Source: Actinomycetes bacterium
Lineage (GTDB): Bacteria; Actinomycetota; Acidimicrobiia; Acidimicrobiales; RAAP-2
NCBI GenBank assembly: GCA_021795095.1
Contig: JAJYPU010000003.1
Coordinates: 1 to 51,602 of the forward strand
Direction of reading: 5' to 3'
DNA: 51,602 nucleotides
In this document: positions 43,739 through 51,602 of the stretch, in pieces
Layout: each line of letters starts with the position of its first letter
Numbering within the stretch: position 1 is the stretch's first letter
Notes under the pieces: generated by a model
What the model was told of the DNA's origin: nothing
Seen by the model: the letters and a program-made list of their open reading frames with translations, nothing else
The model's database searches: none
Position numbers and translations under genes: made by a program

Positions 43739-44587
43739 CGGTGCTTGACTGGTGGCGATCACGCTGCCGATGAGGACCAGGGGGAACCCCATGAGTATCC
43801 CCGTCGTGAGTGGCTCGCTGAGGAACGTCACTCCGAGTACGACCGCCAACGCAGTGTTCACGTAGGTCACGACGACACTGCGCGTGGAGCCGACCTCCTT
43901 CACGAGTTCGAAGAACGTGACGAAGGCAGCCGCGGTGCACGCCACGGCGAGGATCGCGACGGATTCCCACGTCTGGTGGTCGACGTGGTGGGGCCAGTGC
44001 GCGATGCTCCAGGGCAGCCACGAGATGGCGACCACACCCGTGGCGCCGGCCACGACGGCAATCCCGGGCACGGCCGTGAGCTTGGTGGCCAGGATGATCG
44101 GTCCGAACGTGTAGCCGACCGCGACGACCAGCATTACGCCGATCCAACCGATTGAGCCGCCGTGGATCCCGAGTCCGACGAGGAGTGCGACGCCCAACGC
44201 ACCGATGACGAGCCCGCCCAGGCGTCGACGACTGATGTGCTCGTCGCTGCGTCGAACGCGCTGGGCGACCACGGAGAACAGTGGTACCGCACAGATCAGC
44301 AGGCTCGTGAGTGAGCTCGTGATGTGACGTTCCGCACTCGCCATCAGATACCAGGGCACGCCAAATTCGACGAACGCGAAGACAACGATCCACCAGAAGT
44401 TCCGCACGATGGCGCGGAATTGACCACGCGCGATCACGAGTGGCAGGAGCAGCAGTGAGGCCGGTCCGGTGCGCCCAAGGACCAACACGCCGGGGTCGAG
44501 TTGGCGAACGGCCACTCTGATCAGCAGATAGGGGATCCCCCACAGAACCGCCATTGTCACAAAGAGCAGCCAGCCGCGCCGAGACAT
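43691..44587 (-). CDS. EamA-family (DMT) transporter
   Basis: 298 residues with ten predicted helices in two repeats of five, the EamA drug/metabolite transporter layout. The first helix, VTMAVLWGIPYLLIRVAV, and the GLVIGALGVALLVG and VLGVTFLSEPLTTGILMGF segments are typical. The substrate cannot be told; amino acids or metabolites are usual for the family. ATG 44587 has TAGGCT 6 nt upstream. It is divergent from argC, with which it shares an upstream region of 65 nt. Confidence 0.88.
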   Translation of the reverse strand: MSRRGWLLFVTMAVLWGIPYLLIRVAVRQLDPGVLVLGRTGPASLLLLPLVIARGQFRAIVRNFWWIVVFAFVEFGVPWYLMASAERHITSSLTSLLICAVPLFSVVAQRVRRSDEHISRRRLGGLVIGALGVALLVGLGIHGGSIGWIGVMLVVAVGYTFGPIILATKLTAVPGIAVVAGATGVVAISWLPWSIAHWPHHVDHQTWESVAILAVACTAAAFVTFFELVKEVGSTRSVVVTYVNTALAVVLGVTFLSEPLTTGILMGFPLVLIGSVIATSQAPSTSKFTSDADELIHG

Positions 44588-44593
44588 GTCGCC

Positions 44594-44599
44594 AGCCTA
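44594..44599 (-). promoter_or_regulatory. -10 element of the EamA gene, leaderless
   Basis: TAGGCT on the minus strand, 6 nt before ATG 44587. A -35-like TTGTGC (44618-44623, minus strand) lies 18 nt further up, inside the near-palindrome shared with the argC promoter. Confidence 0.5.
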
Positions 44600-44613
44600 C
44601 CGGGGAATCACAG

Positions 44614-44646
44614 ATTTGCACAAATCCTCTCTCATGTGCATAAAAT
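44614..44646 (+). promoter_or_regulatory. argC promoter with possible ArgR operator
   Basis: TTGCAC (44616-44621), a 19-nt spacer, TAAAAT (44641-44646), 6 nt, then ATG 44653. The AT-rich sequence contains the inverted half-sites TGCACA (44617-44622) and TGTGCA (44635-44640), centred 18 nt apart, resembling ARG boxes. argR is encoded in the operon it would control. The near-palindrome ATTTGCACAAAT (44614-44625) also serves the divergent promoter. Confidence 0.45.
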
Positions 44647-44652
44647 GACACT

Positions 44653-45663
44653 ATGCGCGTTGGAGTCATCGGAGCCACTGGGTACGCCGGGGCTGAGGTA
44701 CTGCGACTCTGCCTCACCCACCCCGACATGGAGGTGGTGGTGGCGACGGGCGAATCGAACGCCGGCAAGTCGGTGGCGAGCCACGTGCCCTCACTCGCCG
44801 CGCTGGCCCCGTCGATGGTCTACGCGCCGACCGAGGCGGCTCTCGACACCGATCTCGAAACGGTCTTCGTGGCGCTGCCCCACGGCCACAGTCAGCGAAT
44901 TGTGCCCGATCTTTTGAAGGCGGGCGTCATGGTGGTGGACCTCGGCGCCGATTTCCGTCTGAGCGATCCCGCCGAGTACGAACACTGGTACGGCCACGCG
45001 CACGCGCGGCCCGATCTGCTGGCGCGGTCGCGCTACGGCCTGGTGGAGCGGCACCGGTCAGAGCTCGATGGTGCACAGCTCATCGCCGTGCCGGGCTGTT
45101 ATCCCACGGCGACGTCGCTGGCGCTCGGTCCCTTCGTCGACGCCGGTGTCGTGGAGCGGCGCGGGATCGTCGTCAATGCCCTCAGCGGCGTGTCGGGTGC
45201 GGGTCGGGGGATCTCGGACCGGTTGCACTTCGCCCGCCTGGCATCCAACGCCGAGGCCTACGGCCTGTTGAACCATCGGCACACGCCCGAGATGCAACAG
45301 GAGCTCCGCGCGCAGCTGCTCTTCACGCCGCACCTCGTGCCGGTCAGCCGAGGGATGCTGGTGAGCGCGTACGCACCCCTCGTCGATGGTGGCGCATTCG
45401 ATCCGCTCGCCGTTTTGCACGAGGCCTACGACGATGACCCCTTCATGGTGGTATCGGCGGAGCCGCCGACGTTGAAGGACCCGGTCGGGAGCAACCTGTG
45501 CTTCGTGTCCGCGCGCGTTGATGAACGCACCGGCTGGCTGCTTGCCATGAGTTCGATCGACAACCTGCTCAAGGGCGCGGCCGGCCAAGCGGTGCAGGCA
45601 TGGAACGTCGCCATGGGACACGACGAGACCCTCGGTCTGCCGCGAAGCGGCGTGACGCCGTGA
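44653..45663 (+). CDS. argC: N-acetyl-gamma-glutamyl-phosphate reductase
   Basis: Reduces N-acetylglutamyl phosphate to the semialdehyde with NADPH. 336 residues: the nucleotide fold VGVIGATGYAGAEVLRLC, then VVDLGADFRLSD, the catalytic Cys in AVPGCYPTATSLAL, GRGISDRLHF, and HTPEMQQEL with the active-site His nearby. The ATG follows a leaderless promoter. It opens the arg operon. argB overlaps its stop, so argJ is not in the usual place between them. Confidence 0.96.
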   Translation: MRVGVIGATGYAGAEVLRLCLTHPDMEVVVATGESNAGKSVASHVPSLAALAPSMVYAPTEAALDTDLETVFVALPHGHSQRIVPDLLKAGVMVVDLGADFRLSDPAEYEHWYGHAHARPDLLARSRYGLVERHRSELDGAQLIAVPGCYPTATSLALGPFVDAGVVERRGIVVNALSGVSGAGRGISDRLHFARLASNAEAYGLLNHRHTPEMQQELRAQLLFTPHLVPVSRGMLVSAYAPLVDGGAFDPLAVLHEAYDDDPFMVVSAEPPTLKDPVGSNLCFVSARVDERTGWLLAMSSIDNLLKGAAGQAVQAWNVAMGHDETLGLPRSGVTP

Positions 45664-46448
45664 GCCGGATCGTCATCAAACTCGGGGGGCACGCCCTCGA
45701 TCGTCTTGACGCGGACTCACCGGTCCTGGTCGACCTCGCCAATGACATCGCGTCGATTCGGGCCACCGCGTCACCCGTCATCGTCCACGGGGGCGGTCCG
45801 CAGATCGCCTCGTTGCTCGAACGCGTCGGGCTCGTGAGCGAGTTCATCGATGGACTGCGCGTGACCGGACCCGAGACGATGGCGTACGTCGCGATGGCCT
45901 TGGGAATGGTGAACCTCCGGATCACCGCCGCGCTGGCGAACGTGGGGCTTCCGGCCGTGGGGTTGAACGGGGTCGACGGGGCACTGGTGCGGGGAAAGGC
46001 CCGTGGTGGGCGGCTCGGACTGGTCGCCCACGAGATCCAGGTGGACGCGGATCTCGTCGAACAGCTGCTCGAGCGGGGTTGGACGCCGGTCGTCGGGCCG
46101 GTAGCGAGCGACGACGCGGGCGAACTGCTCAACTGCAACGCCGATACGGTCGCCGGCTCACTCGCCGCTGCACTGGACGCAGACATGCTCGTGCTCCTGA
46201 GTGACGTGGACCAGCTCCGGGGCGATCGTGACGACCCCGCGAGCGCCCTGGGATCGGTCACGGGTGCCCACGTGCGCTCGATGATGGCTGACGGCTCGAT
46301 TCGCGACGGCATGATCCCCAAGATGCAGGCGGCGTTAGACGCGCTGGACGCCGGCGCCGCGCGTGTGGTGCTCGCTAATGGAACACGCCCGCACGCGTTG
46401 CTCGGGGTGCTGGACGGGACGAATCCGAGCACGGAGGTGAAGCGATGA
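45660..46448 (+). CDS. argB: N-acetylglutamate kinase (short form)
   Basis: Phosphorylates N-acetylglutamate. 262 residues, close to the 258 of E. coli ArgB. Motifs: MSRIVIKLGGHAL at the very N-terminus, VIVHGGGPQI, the GLRVTGPETM loop, LNCNADTVAGSLAAALDADMLVLLSDV, and the GMIPKMQAAL segment. The first strand begins at residue 4, so the N-terminal helix that forms arginine-inhibited hexamers in many bacteria is absent. GTG 45660 overlaps argC; longer starts would lie inside argC. Confidence 0.95.
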   Translation: MSRIVIKLGGHALDRLDADSPVLVDLANDIASIRATASPVIVHGGGPQIASLLERVGLVSEFIDGLRVTGPETMAYVAMALGMVNLRITAALANVGLPAVGLNGVDGALVRGKARGGRLGLVAHEIQVDADLVEQLLERGWTPVVGPVASDDAGELLNCNADTVAGSLAAALDADMLVLLSDVDQLRGDRDDPASALGSVTGAHVRSMMADGSIRDGMIPKMQAALDALDAGAARVVLANGTRPHALLGVLDGTNPSTEVKR

Positions 46449-47362
46449 GTCGCCACGTCATCACGATCAGCGAGTTAGGCGACCGCGATCTGCACGCAAT
46501 CCTCGACGCCGCTCGAGCGCCGCTCGATGATTCGCTCCTCGTGGGTCAGGGGGTGGCGCTGGTCTTTGAGCGTCCGAGCCTGCGCACCCGAGCGGCCTGT
46601 TCCAGCGCGGTGCACGAGCTCGGCGGCTACGTGACGTTCTTCGGCGACGACGAGATAGGTCTCGACAGTCGAGAGTCCGCCGAGGATGTGGGTCGCACGA
46701 TCGACGCGCTCTATTCCGTGTGCGCCATGCGGATTCGACACCACTCGGTGTTTCATCGGATCCGTCGTGCGACCAAGGACCGGCTGTCGCTCGTTAACCT
46801 GCTGAGCGACGTCGCGCATCCGACCCAGGCCATCGCCGACGTGCTCACGATCGCCGACCATTTCGCCAAGGGAGATCCGGGGCAGTTGGCGGGGCTTCGC
46901 GTCGCGTACGTCGGCGACGCGACGAACGTGACGCGATCACTGGCGGTGGCATTGACACGCCTGGGTGTCGAGGTCGTGGTTGGCGCTCCAGAGGGCTACC
47001 AGCTCACTGCGGGGACCGGCGAAGACCCGTTGGCGCTCGAGGGGGCGAAGCTCCGGCTCACTTCGTCGGCCACCGAGGCCGTGCGCGGCGCTGACGTCGT
47101 GTACACCGACGCGTGGGTGTCGATGGGCTTCGAGGAAGAGACGCAACGGCGTCGCACGGACCTGGCCGACTTTCGAGTCGATGAGACGATGCTCGAAGGC
47201 GCGTCCCCGGACGCGGTCGTCCTGCACTGTCTCCCGGCCCATCGCGGCGATGAGATCACCGACGCCGTGATGGACGGGCCGCGCTCGCTCGTGTGGCAGC
47301 AGGTGACGCACCGGCGCTCAGCGATGATCGGTGCACTGCGATGGATAAAGGACGGTGAATGA
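46445..47362 (+). CDS. argF: Ornithine carbamoyltransferase
   Basis: Makes citrulline from ornithine and carbamoyl phosphate. 305 residues. The carbamoyl-phosphate motif reads FERPSLRTRAACSSAV (SxRTR kept, the usual SFE after it replaced). LLSDVAHPTQAIADVLTI, the ornithine region WVSMGFEEE, and the catalytic HCLPAHRGDEI are all present. The ATG overlaps the argB stop, and the stop overlaps argR. No argD lies between argB and argF as in many operons. Confidence 0.94.
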   Translation: MSRHVITISELGDRDLHAILDAARAPLDDSLLVGQGVALVFERPSLRTRAACSSAVHELGGYVTFFGDDEIGLDSRESAEDVGRTIDALYSVCAMRIRHHSVFHRIRRATKDRLSLVNLLSDVAHPTQAIADVLTIADHFAKGDPGQLAGLRVAYVGDATNVTRSLAVALTRLGVEVVVGAPEGYQLTAGTGEDPLALEGAKLRLTSSATEAVRGADVVYTDAWVSMGFEEETQRRRTDLADFRVDETMLEGASPDAVVLHCLPAHRGDEITDAVMDGPRSLVWQQVTHRRSAMIGALRWIKDGE

Positions 47363-47826
47363 TGACCAAGACGCAACGGCAACATCGGATCAACGAGCTC
47401 ATCGAGCGTGAGGTGATCTCGACAGCCGCGCAGCTGGTCACTCGGCTCCAGTCCGAGGGAATCACTGCGACCCAGGCGACCGTCACCCGAGACCTCCAGG
47501 AGTTGGGCACCATCAAGGTGCGTGACGAGCACGGTTCGAGGCGCATCGTGGTGGCGAGTTCCCCCAAGGTGAGCTCGCCACCTCTGGACCACCTACGACG
47601 CATGATGGGCGAGTGGGTGGTGTCAGTTGAAAGCTCGGCCAACCTGGTCGTACTGCGCACGCCACCGGGCTGTGCGCACGTGGTCGCGTCCGCCCTCGAC
47701 CGAAGCGCCCTCGAGGGTGTGCTCGGCAGCGTGGCGGGTGACGACACGCTGCTCGTGATTGCCAGTGACGAACACGGGGGCGCGGCGATAGCCGCGAGCT
47801 TCCGCGAACTGGCTGGGTTGGAGTGA
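47359..47826 (+). CDS. argR: Arginine repressor ArgR
   Basis: 155 residues. A winged helix N-domain (about 1-75) has QRQHRINELIEREVISTAAQLV, TATQATVTRDLQELGTIKV. The C-domain (85-155) has the hexamer and arginine-binding GCAHVVASALDRS and GVLGSVAGDDTLLVIASD. It represses arginine genes when loaded with arginine; the likely target is the argC promoter. ATG 47359 or the adjacent ATG 47362 may be used. It overlaps argF. Confidence 0.94.
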   Translation: MMTKTQRQHRINELIEREVISTAAQLVTRLQSEGITATQATVTRDLQELGTIKVRDEHGSRRIVVASSPKVSSPPLDHLRRMMGEWVVSVESSANLVVLRTPPGCAHVVASALDRSALEGVLGSVAGDDTLLVIASDEHGGAAIAASFRELAGLE

Positions 47827-47851
47827 ACGAGATCTCGAGAAAGGAACAGTG

Positions 47852-49075
47852 ATGACGAAGCGAGTGGTGCTGGCCTACAGCGGAGGTCTGGACACCTCCG
47901 TGGCAATCCGCTGGATGATGGAGGAGTGGGACGCCGAGGTTGTCTGTGTCTTGGTCGACGTGGGTCAGGACCCGGAAAGTTCAGAGAGTTTCGAAGACAT
48001 CAAGCATCGGGCAATCGCGGCCGGGGCGATCGACTGCGTGGTGGTGGACGCCCGCGACGAGATGGCCGAGGCGTTCTGTGCGCCGGCGATCATGGCCAAC
48101 GCCCGCTACGAGGGGAAGTACCCGTTGGTGTCTGCGCTCTCGCGTCCGGTGATTGTGCGCCACTTGGTGGATCAGGCTCGCAAGTTCAACGCGACCGCCG
48201 TGGCGCACGGGTGCACCGGAAAGGGCAATGACCAAGTTCGCTTCGAAGTCGGGACGCACGCCCTCGCCCCCGACCTCGAGGTCCTCGCGCCAGCGCGCAA
48301 CTGGGGGATGACCCGAGCCGACTCGGTGGACTACGCCGAGAAGTGGGAGATCCCCATCCGCGCCACCAAGGAGAAGATCTATTCGATCGACGAGAACCTC
48401 TGGGGTCGGGCGATTGAGTGCGGCGAGATGGAGGATCCGTGGGCGGAGCCGCCGAGCGAGCCGTACACGTTGACTCGAGTGACCAACCTCGAGCCGGTTG
48501 AACTCACGATCACGTTCCGTGAGGGCGTGCCGGTCGCGATTGACGGGATCGTCATGTCCCTCGCCGACCTCATCAGAACCCTCAACCACCGGGCGGGTTC
48601 CACCGGGTTCGGTCGCTTGGACATGGTCGAGAATCGTCGGGTCGGCATCAAGAGTCGCGAAGTCTACGAGTGTCCGGCGGCCCTCGCCCTGATCGCCGCG
48701 CACGCTGACCTCGAGGACCTCAATCTGGAACGTGACGTCCATCACGAAAAGGCGCGGCTCGAGCCTCGCTGGGCTGAACTCGTCTATGACGGGATGTGGT
48801 TCTCGCCGCTGAAGGAGGCCATCGACGCCTTCGTTGCCGAGACGCAGCGCCACATATCAGGTGACGTCCGGCTTCGCTTCGAGGCGCCCGGCGTCATGCG
48901 GGTCACCGGACGACGCAGCGACAAGGCGCTCTACGACTACGGGCTCGCCACGTACGACGCGGCCGACACCTTCAAACACGCAGATTCCGAGGGTTACGTT
49001 CGCATCTATGGTTTAGGCGTGAAGACTTGGGCCGCCCGTCAGGGGGCGAAGAACACGGTGCCGCGCTCGAAATGA
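47852..49075 (+). CDS. argG: Argininosuccinate synthase
   Basis: Joins citrulline and aspartate with ATP. 407 residues. ATP pyrophosphatase loop VVLAYSGGLDTSVAIRWM; AVAHGCTGKGNDQVRFE; YAEKWEIPIRATKEKIYSIDENLWGRAIE; GSTGFGRLDMVENRRVGIKSREVYE. ATG 47852 has AAGGAA 6 nt upstream. A GTG directly before it (47849) is less likely. The gap to argR contains a 10-nt palindrome (CGAGATCTCG, 47828-47837). argH starts in its stop. Confidence 0.97.
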   Translation: MTKRVVLAYSGGLDTSVAIRWMMEEWDAEVVCVLVDVGQDPESSESFEDIKHRAIAAGAIDCVVVDARDEMAEAFCAPAIMANARYEGKYPLVSALSRPVIVRHLVDQARKFNATAVAHGCTGKGNDQVRFEVGTHALAPDLEVLAPARNWGMTRADSVDYAEKWEIPIRATKEKIYSIDENLWGRAIECGEMEDPWAEPPSEPYTLTRVTNLEPVELTITFREGVPVAIDGIVMSLADLIRTLNHRAGSTGFGRLDMVENRRVGIKSREVYECPAALALIAAHADLEDLNLERDVHHEKARLEPRWAELVYDGMWFSPLKEAIDAFVAETQRHISGDVRLRFEAPGVMRVTGRRSDKALYDYGLATYDAADTFKHADSEGYVRIYGLGVKTWAARQGAKNTVPRSK

Positions 49076-50475
49076 CCCTATGGCACGGTCGCTTCGAGTC
49101 GTCGATGTCGAACTCGCTGTGGGAGCTCTCGGAGAGTTACCCCTTTGACCACGTGCTCTATCACCACGACATCGTCGGATCGCGAGCCCACGTCCACGGC
49201 CTGTTGGCCGCCGACCTGCTCACGTCCGACGAAGTTCGTGTGCTGCTCGGCGCCTTGGATGACGTGGAGAGTGAGTTCGATCGCGGCGTGTTTGTACGGG
49301 CCGGATCCGACGAGGACATCCACATGGCCATCGAGCGGCGCGTTACCGAGATCGCGGGTTCGACCGGTGCCAAGCTGCACACGGCTCGAAGCCGCAACGA
49401 TCAAGTCGCGACGACGGTCCGACTCTGGGTGCGTGACGCCCTCGTCGACGTCGCCGAACGTGTGCTGGCCTTGGCCGAGACCCTCTTCGAGGTCGGCGAA
49501 CGAGACCCCGACCGCTATCTGCCGGGCTACACGCATCTCCAGCGCGCCCAGCCCGTGCTGTTGGCCCACCACCTCGGCGCGCACGCGTGGGCTCTGACGC
49601 GCGACATCGACCGGCTGCTCGAGACCCGTCGTCGCCTGAACGTCTCGCCACTCGGGGCCGGCGCAGTGGCGGGCACGTCGTTGCCAATCGACCCCGGCAC
49701 GACGGCCGCGCTGATGGGGTTCGACCGAGCGTTCGCGAATTCGATGGATGCGGTGAGCGACCGGGACTTCGTCGCCGAAACCCTGTTCGACATCGCGCTA
49801 CTCGGCGTTCACCTCTCGAGGATGGGCGAGGAGTTGGTGCTCTGGACGAGTGCGGAGTTCGGCTTTGCGACGCTGGGCGACGCCTTCACCACGGGTTCGT
49901 CGATGTTGCCTCAAAAGAAGAACAGCGACGTCGCGGAGCTCGCGCGTGCCAAGACAGGGCGCTTCATTGGCAACCTCACGTCGCTGCTCGTCGTCCTGAA
50001 GGGACTGCCGCTCGCGTACAACCGTGACCTCCAAGAGGACAAGGAGCCACTCTTCGACTCGGTGCGCAACGTCACGTTGGTGCTCGACGCGTTGCGCGGC
50101 ACCTACGAGTCGATGTCGTTCAATAGTGACGTGGCCGCCCGGGCGGCCGATGACCCGTACCTCGCGGCGATCGATATTGCGGAGCGGCTAGTCGAGACGG
50201 GGGTTCCGTTCCGCGATGCGCACGAGCTGGTCGGCGCGGCCGTGGGCGAGTCGATTAGGACGGGTCGGCCATTCCCCGACGTCGTCGCCGAAACGCCGGC
50301 CCTGGTCCAGTTCGTCGGTGTGTTCGCACCACACGAGACGCTGCAGAGTCGCCGATCTCGCGGTGCGTCGGGGCCAGTCGCTTGGCCCACGCAGGCCGAG
50401 ACGTGGCACCGGGTTGCCGCCGATCTCCATCGACGGTTGCGCGAGGTCGGTGGTCGGGCCGAAGGGCAATCGTGA
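49072..50475 (+). CDS. argH: Argininosuccinate lyase
   Basis: Cleaves argininosuccinate to arginine and fumarate, the final step. 467 residues. Motifs: LWHGRFESSMSNSLWELSES, HMAIERRVTEIAG, LHTARSRNDQVATTVRLWVRD, PGYTHLQRAQPVLLAHHL, and the fumarase-superfamily signature GSSMLPQKKNSDVAELARAK with the catalytic Ser. ATG 49072 overlaps the argG stop (ATGA). ybaK overlaps its stop by 4 nt. Confidence 0.97.
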   Translation: MTLWHGRFESSMSNSLWELSESYPFDHVLYHHDIVGSRAHVHGLLAADLLTSDEVRVLLGALDDVESEFDRGVFVRAGSDEDIHMAIERRVTEIAGSTGAKLHTARSRNDQVATTVRLWVRDALVDVAERVLALAETLFEVGERDPDRYLPGYTHLQRAQPVLLAHHLGAHAWALTRDIDRLLETRRRLNVSPLGAGAVAGTSLPIDPGTTAALMGFDRAFANSMDAVSDRDFVAETLFDIALLGVHLSRMGEELVLWTSAEFGFATLGDAFTTGSSMLPQKKNSDVAELARAKTGRFIGNLTSLLVVLKGLPLAYNRDLQEDKEPLFDSVRNVTLVLDALRGTYESMSFNSDVAARAADDPYLAAIDIAERLVETGVPFRDAHELVGAAVGESIRTGRPFPDVVAETPALVQFVGVFAPHETLQSRRSRGASGPVAWPTQAETWHRVAADLHRRLREVGGRAEGQS

Positions 50476-50966
50476 ACATTCGCCCGGTCACAAGCCTTCA
50501 TCCAAATGGACAACGGGTACGCGTCGCGCTCGACCGTTGCGGTGTCAGCAGTCCGATCGTCGAAACGCTCGATCCGTCGCCGACCGCGGTGGCGGCGGCG
50601 GCGCAACTGGACATCGACATCGGTCAGGTGGCCAACTCACTGGTCTTTGACGTCGATGGCGACCCGATATTGATCATGACCTCGGGGGCGCATCGTGTCG
50701 ATACGCGCCGCCTGGCGCAGTTCCTCGGCGCGAACGAGGTCCGTCGACCCGACGCCGCCTTCGTGCGGATTCACACGGGCCAACCGATCGGCGGTGTCGC
50801 GCCTGTCGGACACCCCACACCGCTTCGCACGATTGTCGACACGAAGCTGGGCGACTGGCCCATCGTCTGGGCTGCCGGCGGTCATCCCCACTACGTCTTT
50901 GCCACCTCGTTCGATGAGCTCCTAAGGATCACGAACGGCGTCCCCTTCACCGTCGCCGAAGACTGA
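50472..50966 (+). CDS. YbaK/EbsC-family tRNA-editing-like protein
   Basis: 164 residues, the size of free-standing YbaK-type deacylases that clear mischarged tRNA (Cys-tRNA(Pro) for YbaK itself). Motifs: VANSLVFDVDGDPILIMTSGAHRVD, then FLGANEVRRPD, and GQPIGGVAPVGHPTPLRTIVD with the GGVxPxGH signature, then WAAGGHPHYVF. The exact substrate is open. GTG 50472 overlaps the argH stop, so it is co-translated with the arg operon. Confidence 0.9.
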   Translation: MNIRPVTSLHPNGQRVRVALDRCGVSSPIVETLDPSPTAVAAAAQLDIDIGQVANSLVFDVDGDPILIMTSGAHRVDTRRLAQFLGANEVRRPDAAFVRIHTGQPIGGVAPVGHPTPLRTIVDTKLGDWPIVWAAGGHPHYVFATSFDELLRITNGVPFTVAED

Positions 50967-51407
50967 GTACGCCGCCGTGGTCCGTGCGCCGCATGGGATG
51001 TACTGGTTACCGCCGCGCTTCAGCGAAACTCGTAGGCAATCCTCGCGCGGCCCACAAAACATAGCCTGACGAACGGACCACGTGCGGCTGGGAGTCGGGC
51101 GGAGCGATCCCGCCAGACCATCAATGGACATCGGGCTCGTCGAATCCCATGGGACGCGAACGCCTTGCACGAGCCATCGGCACTCTGCACGGGAAGTGAC
51201 GTGGCGCGTGAGCCGCCATCCTCCAAGGTTGACGTGACGGGGGTACGCAGTCAGCCACGTCGCCGCGGCGTCAGTTCGCCACGGTCGTGGGAGCATCGTG
51301 GCTGGTCGCAGCGCCTTCGGCGGCGCTTGACGCAAGGCGCAGAAACCCGACAGCTAATTGATCGCAAAAAAGTCCCCGAAATGCACATTGGGCCTTGGGG
51401 CGCTTGC
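50967..51407. other. Long intergenic region between the arg operon and the rRNA operon
   Basis: No gene is supported on either strand: the open frames here have no family features or ribosome-binding sites. One GC hairpin (GGCGG/CCGCC, 51098-51114) may mark the end of the arg transcript. A purine A-run (about 51364-51370) lies upstream of the first rRNA promoter and could act as an UP-like element. No tRNA was found. Confidence 0.55.
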
Positions 51408-51413
51408 TACACT
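51408..51413 (+). promoter_or_regulatory. rRNA operon promoter P1 (-10)
   Basis: Extended -10: TGC followed by TACACT. TTGGGC (51388-51393) lies at a short 14-nt spacing. A start near 51420 is expected. Confidence 0.4.
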
Positions 51414-51445
51414 GGTCTTCCCGTCAGAGACGCCGGTCACGCGAT

Positions 51446-51475
51446 TTGCACGCGACCGTAACGCGCTGATAGGGT
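51446..51475 (+). promoter_or_regulatory. rRNA operon promoter P2
   Basis: TTGCAC (51446-51451), an 18-nt spacer and TAGGGT (51470-51475); a start is expected near 51482. With P1 it forms a tandem pair, as is common for rRNA operons. Confidence 0.55.
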
Positions 51476-51481
51476 AAGTAT

Positions 51482-51602
51482 CCCGCAGCCGGGAGGTTTA
51501 CGGCGGTGGGAACCGGGAGAAATCCTGGTGGTGTACTTCGCACCTCCGACTTCGGTCGTGTGCGATGTCGCTCCTTGAAAACGGAAGAACGAGAGCCAAA
51601 AG
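51482..51602 (+). other. 16S rRNA leader with candidate boxA
   Basis: The leader is rich in hairpins, for example CGAC-TTCG-GTCG at about 51548-51559. The segment CGCTCCTTGAAAAC (51569-51582) resembles boxA elements placed before 16S genes, the target of NusB. The window ends 20 nt later, before any recognisable 16S sequence, so the rRNA gene itself is not in view. Confidence 0.5.

Noticed and set aside
47828..47837. CGAGATCTCG palindrome between argR and argG as an ArgR operator
   Set aside because: Ten bases only, not similar to ARG-box half-sites; short palindromes are expected by chance.
50922..51335. Minus-strand frame overlapping the end of the YbaK-like gene
   Set aside because: No start signal and no recognisable protein features; partly antisense to the YbaK-like gene.
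51165..51461. 98-codon plus-strand frame upstream of the rRNA operon
   Set aside because: No ribosome-binding site; it runs through the P1 promoter, and its composition is unlike the neighbouring genes.

Overview
High-GC bacterial chromosome segment, almost certainly actinobacterial. The signs are a mycobacterial-type integration host factor beside gmk, a short PriA without helicase motifs, a DUF1844 gene beside infC-rpmI-rplT, actinobacterial gene orders, and many transcripts that seem to start at the start codon. Gene content would suit the Acidimicrobiia, but that is inference: the 16S gene begins just past the right edge and cannot be read. No insertion sequence, prophage, CRISPR array, tRNA or transposase was seen. 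Apart from the respiratory block this is a core-metabolism region with very tight packing (many ATGA or GTGA stop/start overlaps).

Layout. (1) 1-945: tail of a small Cys-containing protein and a converging Cys-rich protein of unknown function. (2) 946-5944: nfuA, then the shikimate genes aroC-aroK-aroB-aroQ, then efp and nusB. (3) 5963-16487: an aa3-type cytochrome oxidase island. It holds a DoxX-like/Sco fusion, a cupredoxin with a CuA-like Cys pair, ctaC, ctaD, ctaE, a 37-residue one-helix protein, two CtaG-like proteins, a second Sco protein, a membrane protein of unknown function, and two paralogous small membrane proteins. (4) 16503-25532: pyrR-pyrB-pyrC-carA-carB-pyrD-pyrF, preceded by a leader with a textbook PyrR-binding loop. 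(5) 25563-35985: mihF, gmk, rpoZ, coaBC, metK, priA, def, fmt, rpe, ribD, ribBA, ribH and a small cold-shock-like protein. (6) 35982-43738: two minus-strand genes, then infC-rpmI-rplT-tsnR-pheS-pheT and an acyl-ACP thioesterase-like gene. (7) 43691-50966: a minus-strand EamA transporter, then argC-argB-argF-argR-argG-argH and a YbaK-type editing protein. (8) 50967-51602: the promoter and leader region of a ribosomal RNA operon, ending just before 16S.

Most themes are complete pathways: chorismate precursors, UMP from glutamine, riboflavin without riboflavin synthase, arginine from N-acetylglutamate without argJ and argD, and translation factors. The least ordinary part is the oxidase island. 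Its subunit I keeps all heme and copper ligands but, by eye alignment, has lost the canonical entry residues of both proton channels (Asp to Arg, Lys to Ile). It is surrounded by an unusually rich set of putative copper-handling proteins.

A second window-wide theme is a TANNNT hexamer placed 6-8 nt before the start codon of nearly every gene that opens a transcription unit, implying leaderless mRNAs. In two cases the leaderless ORF is a mini-ORF whose stop overlaps the start of the real gene.
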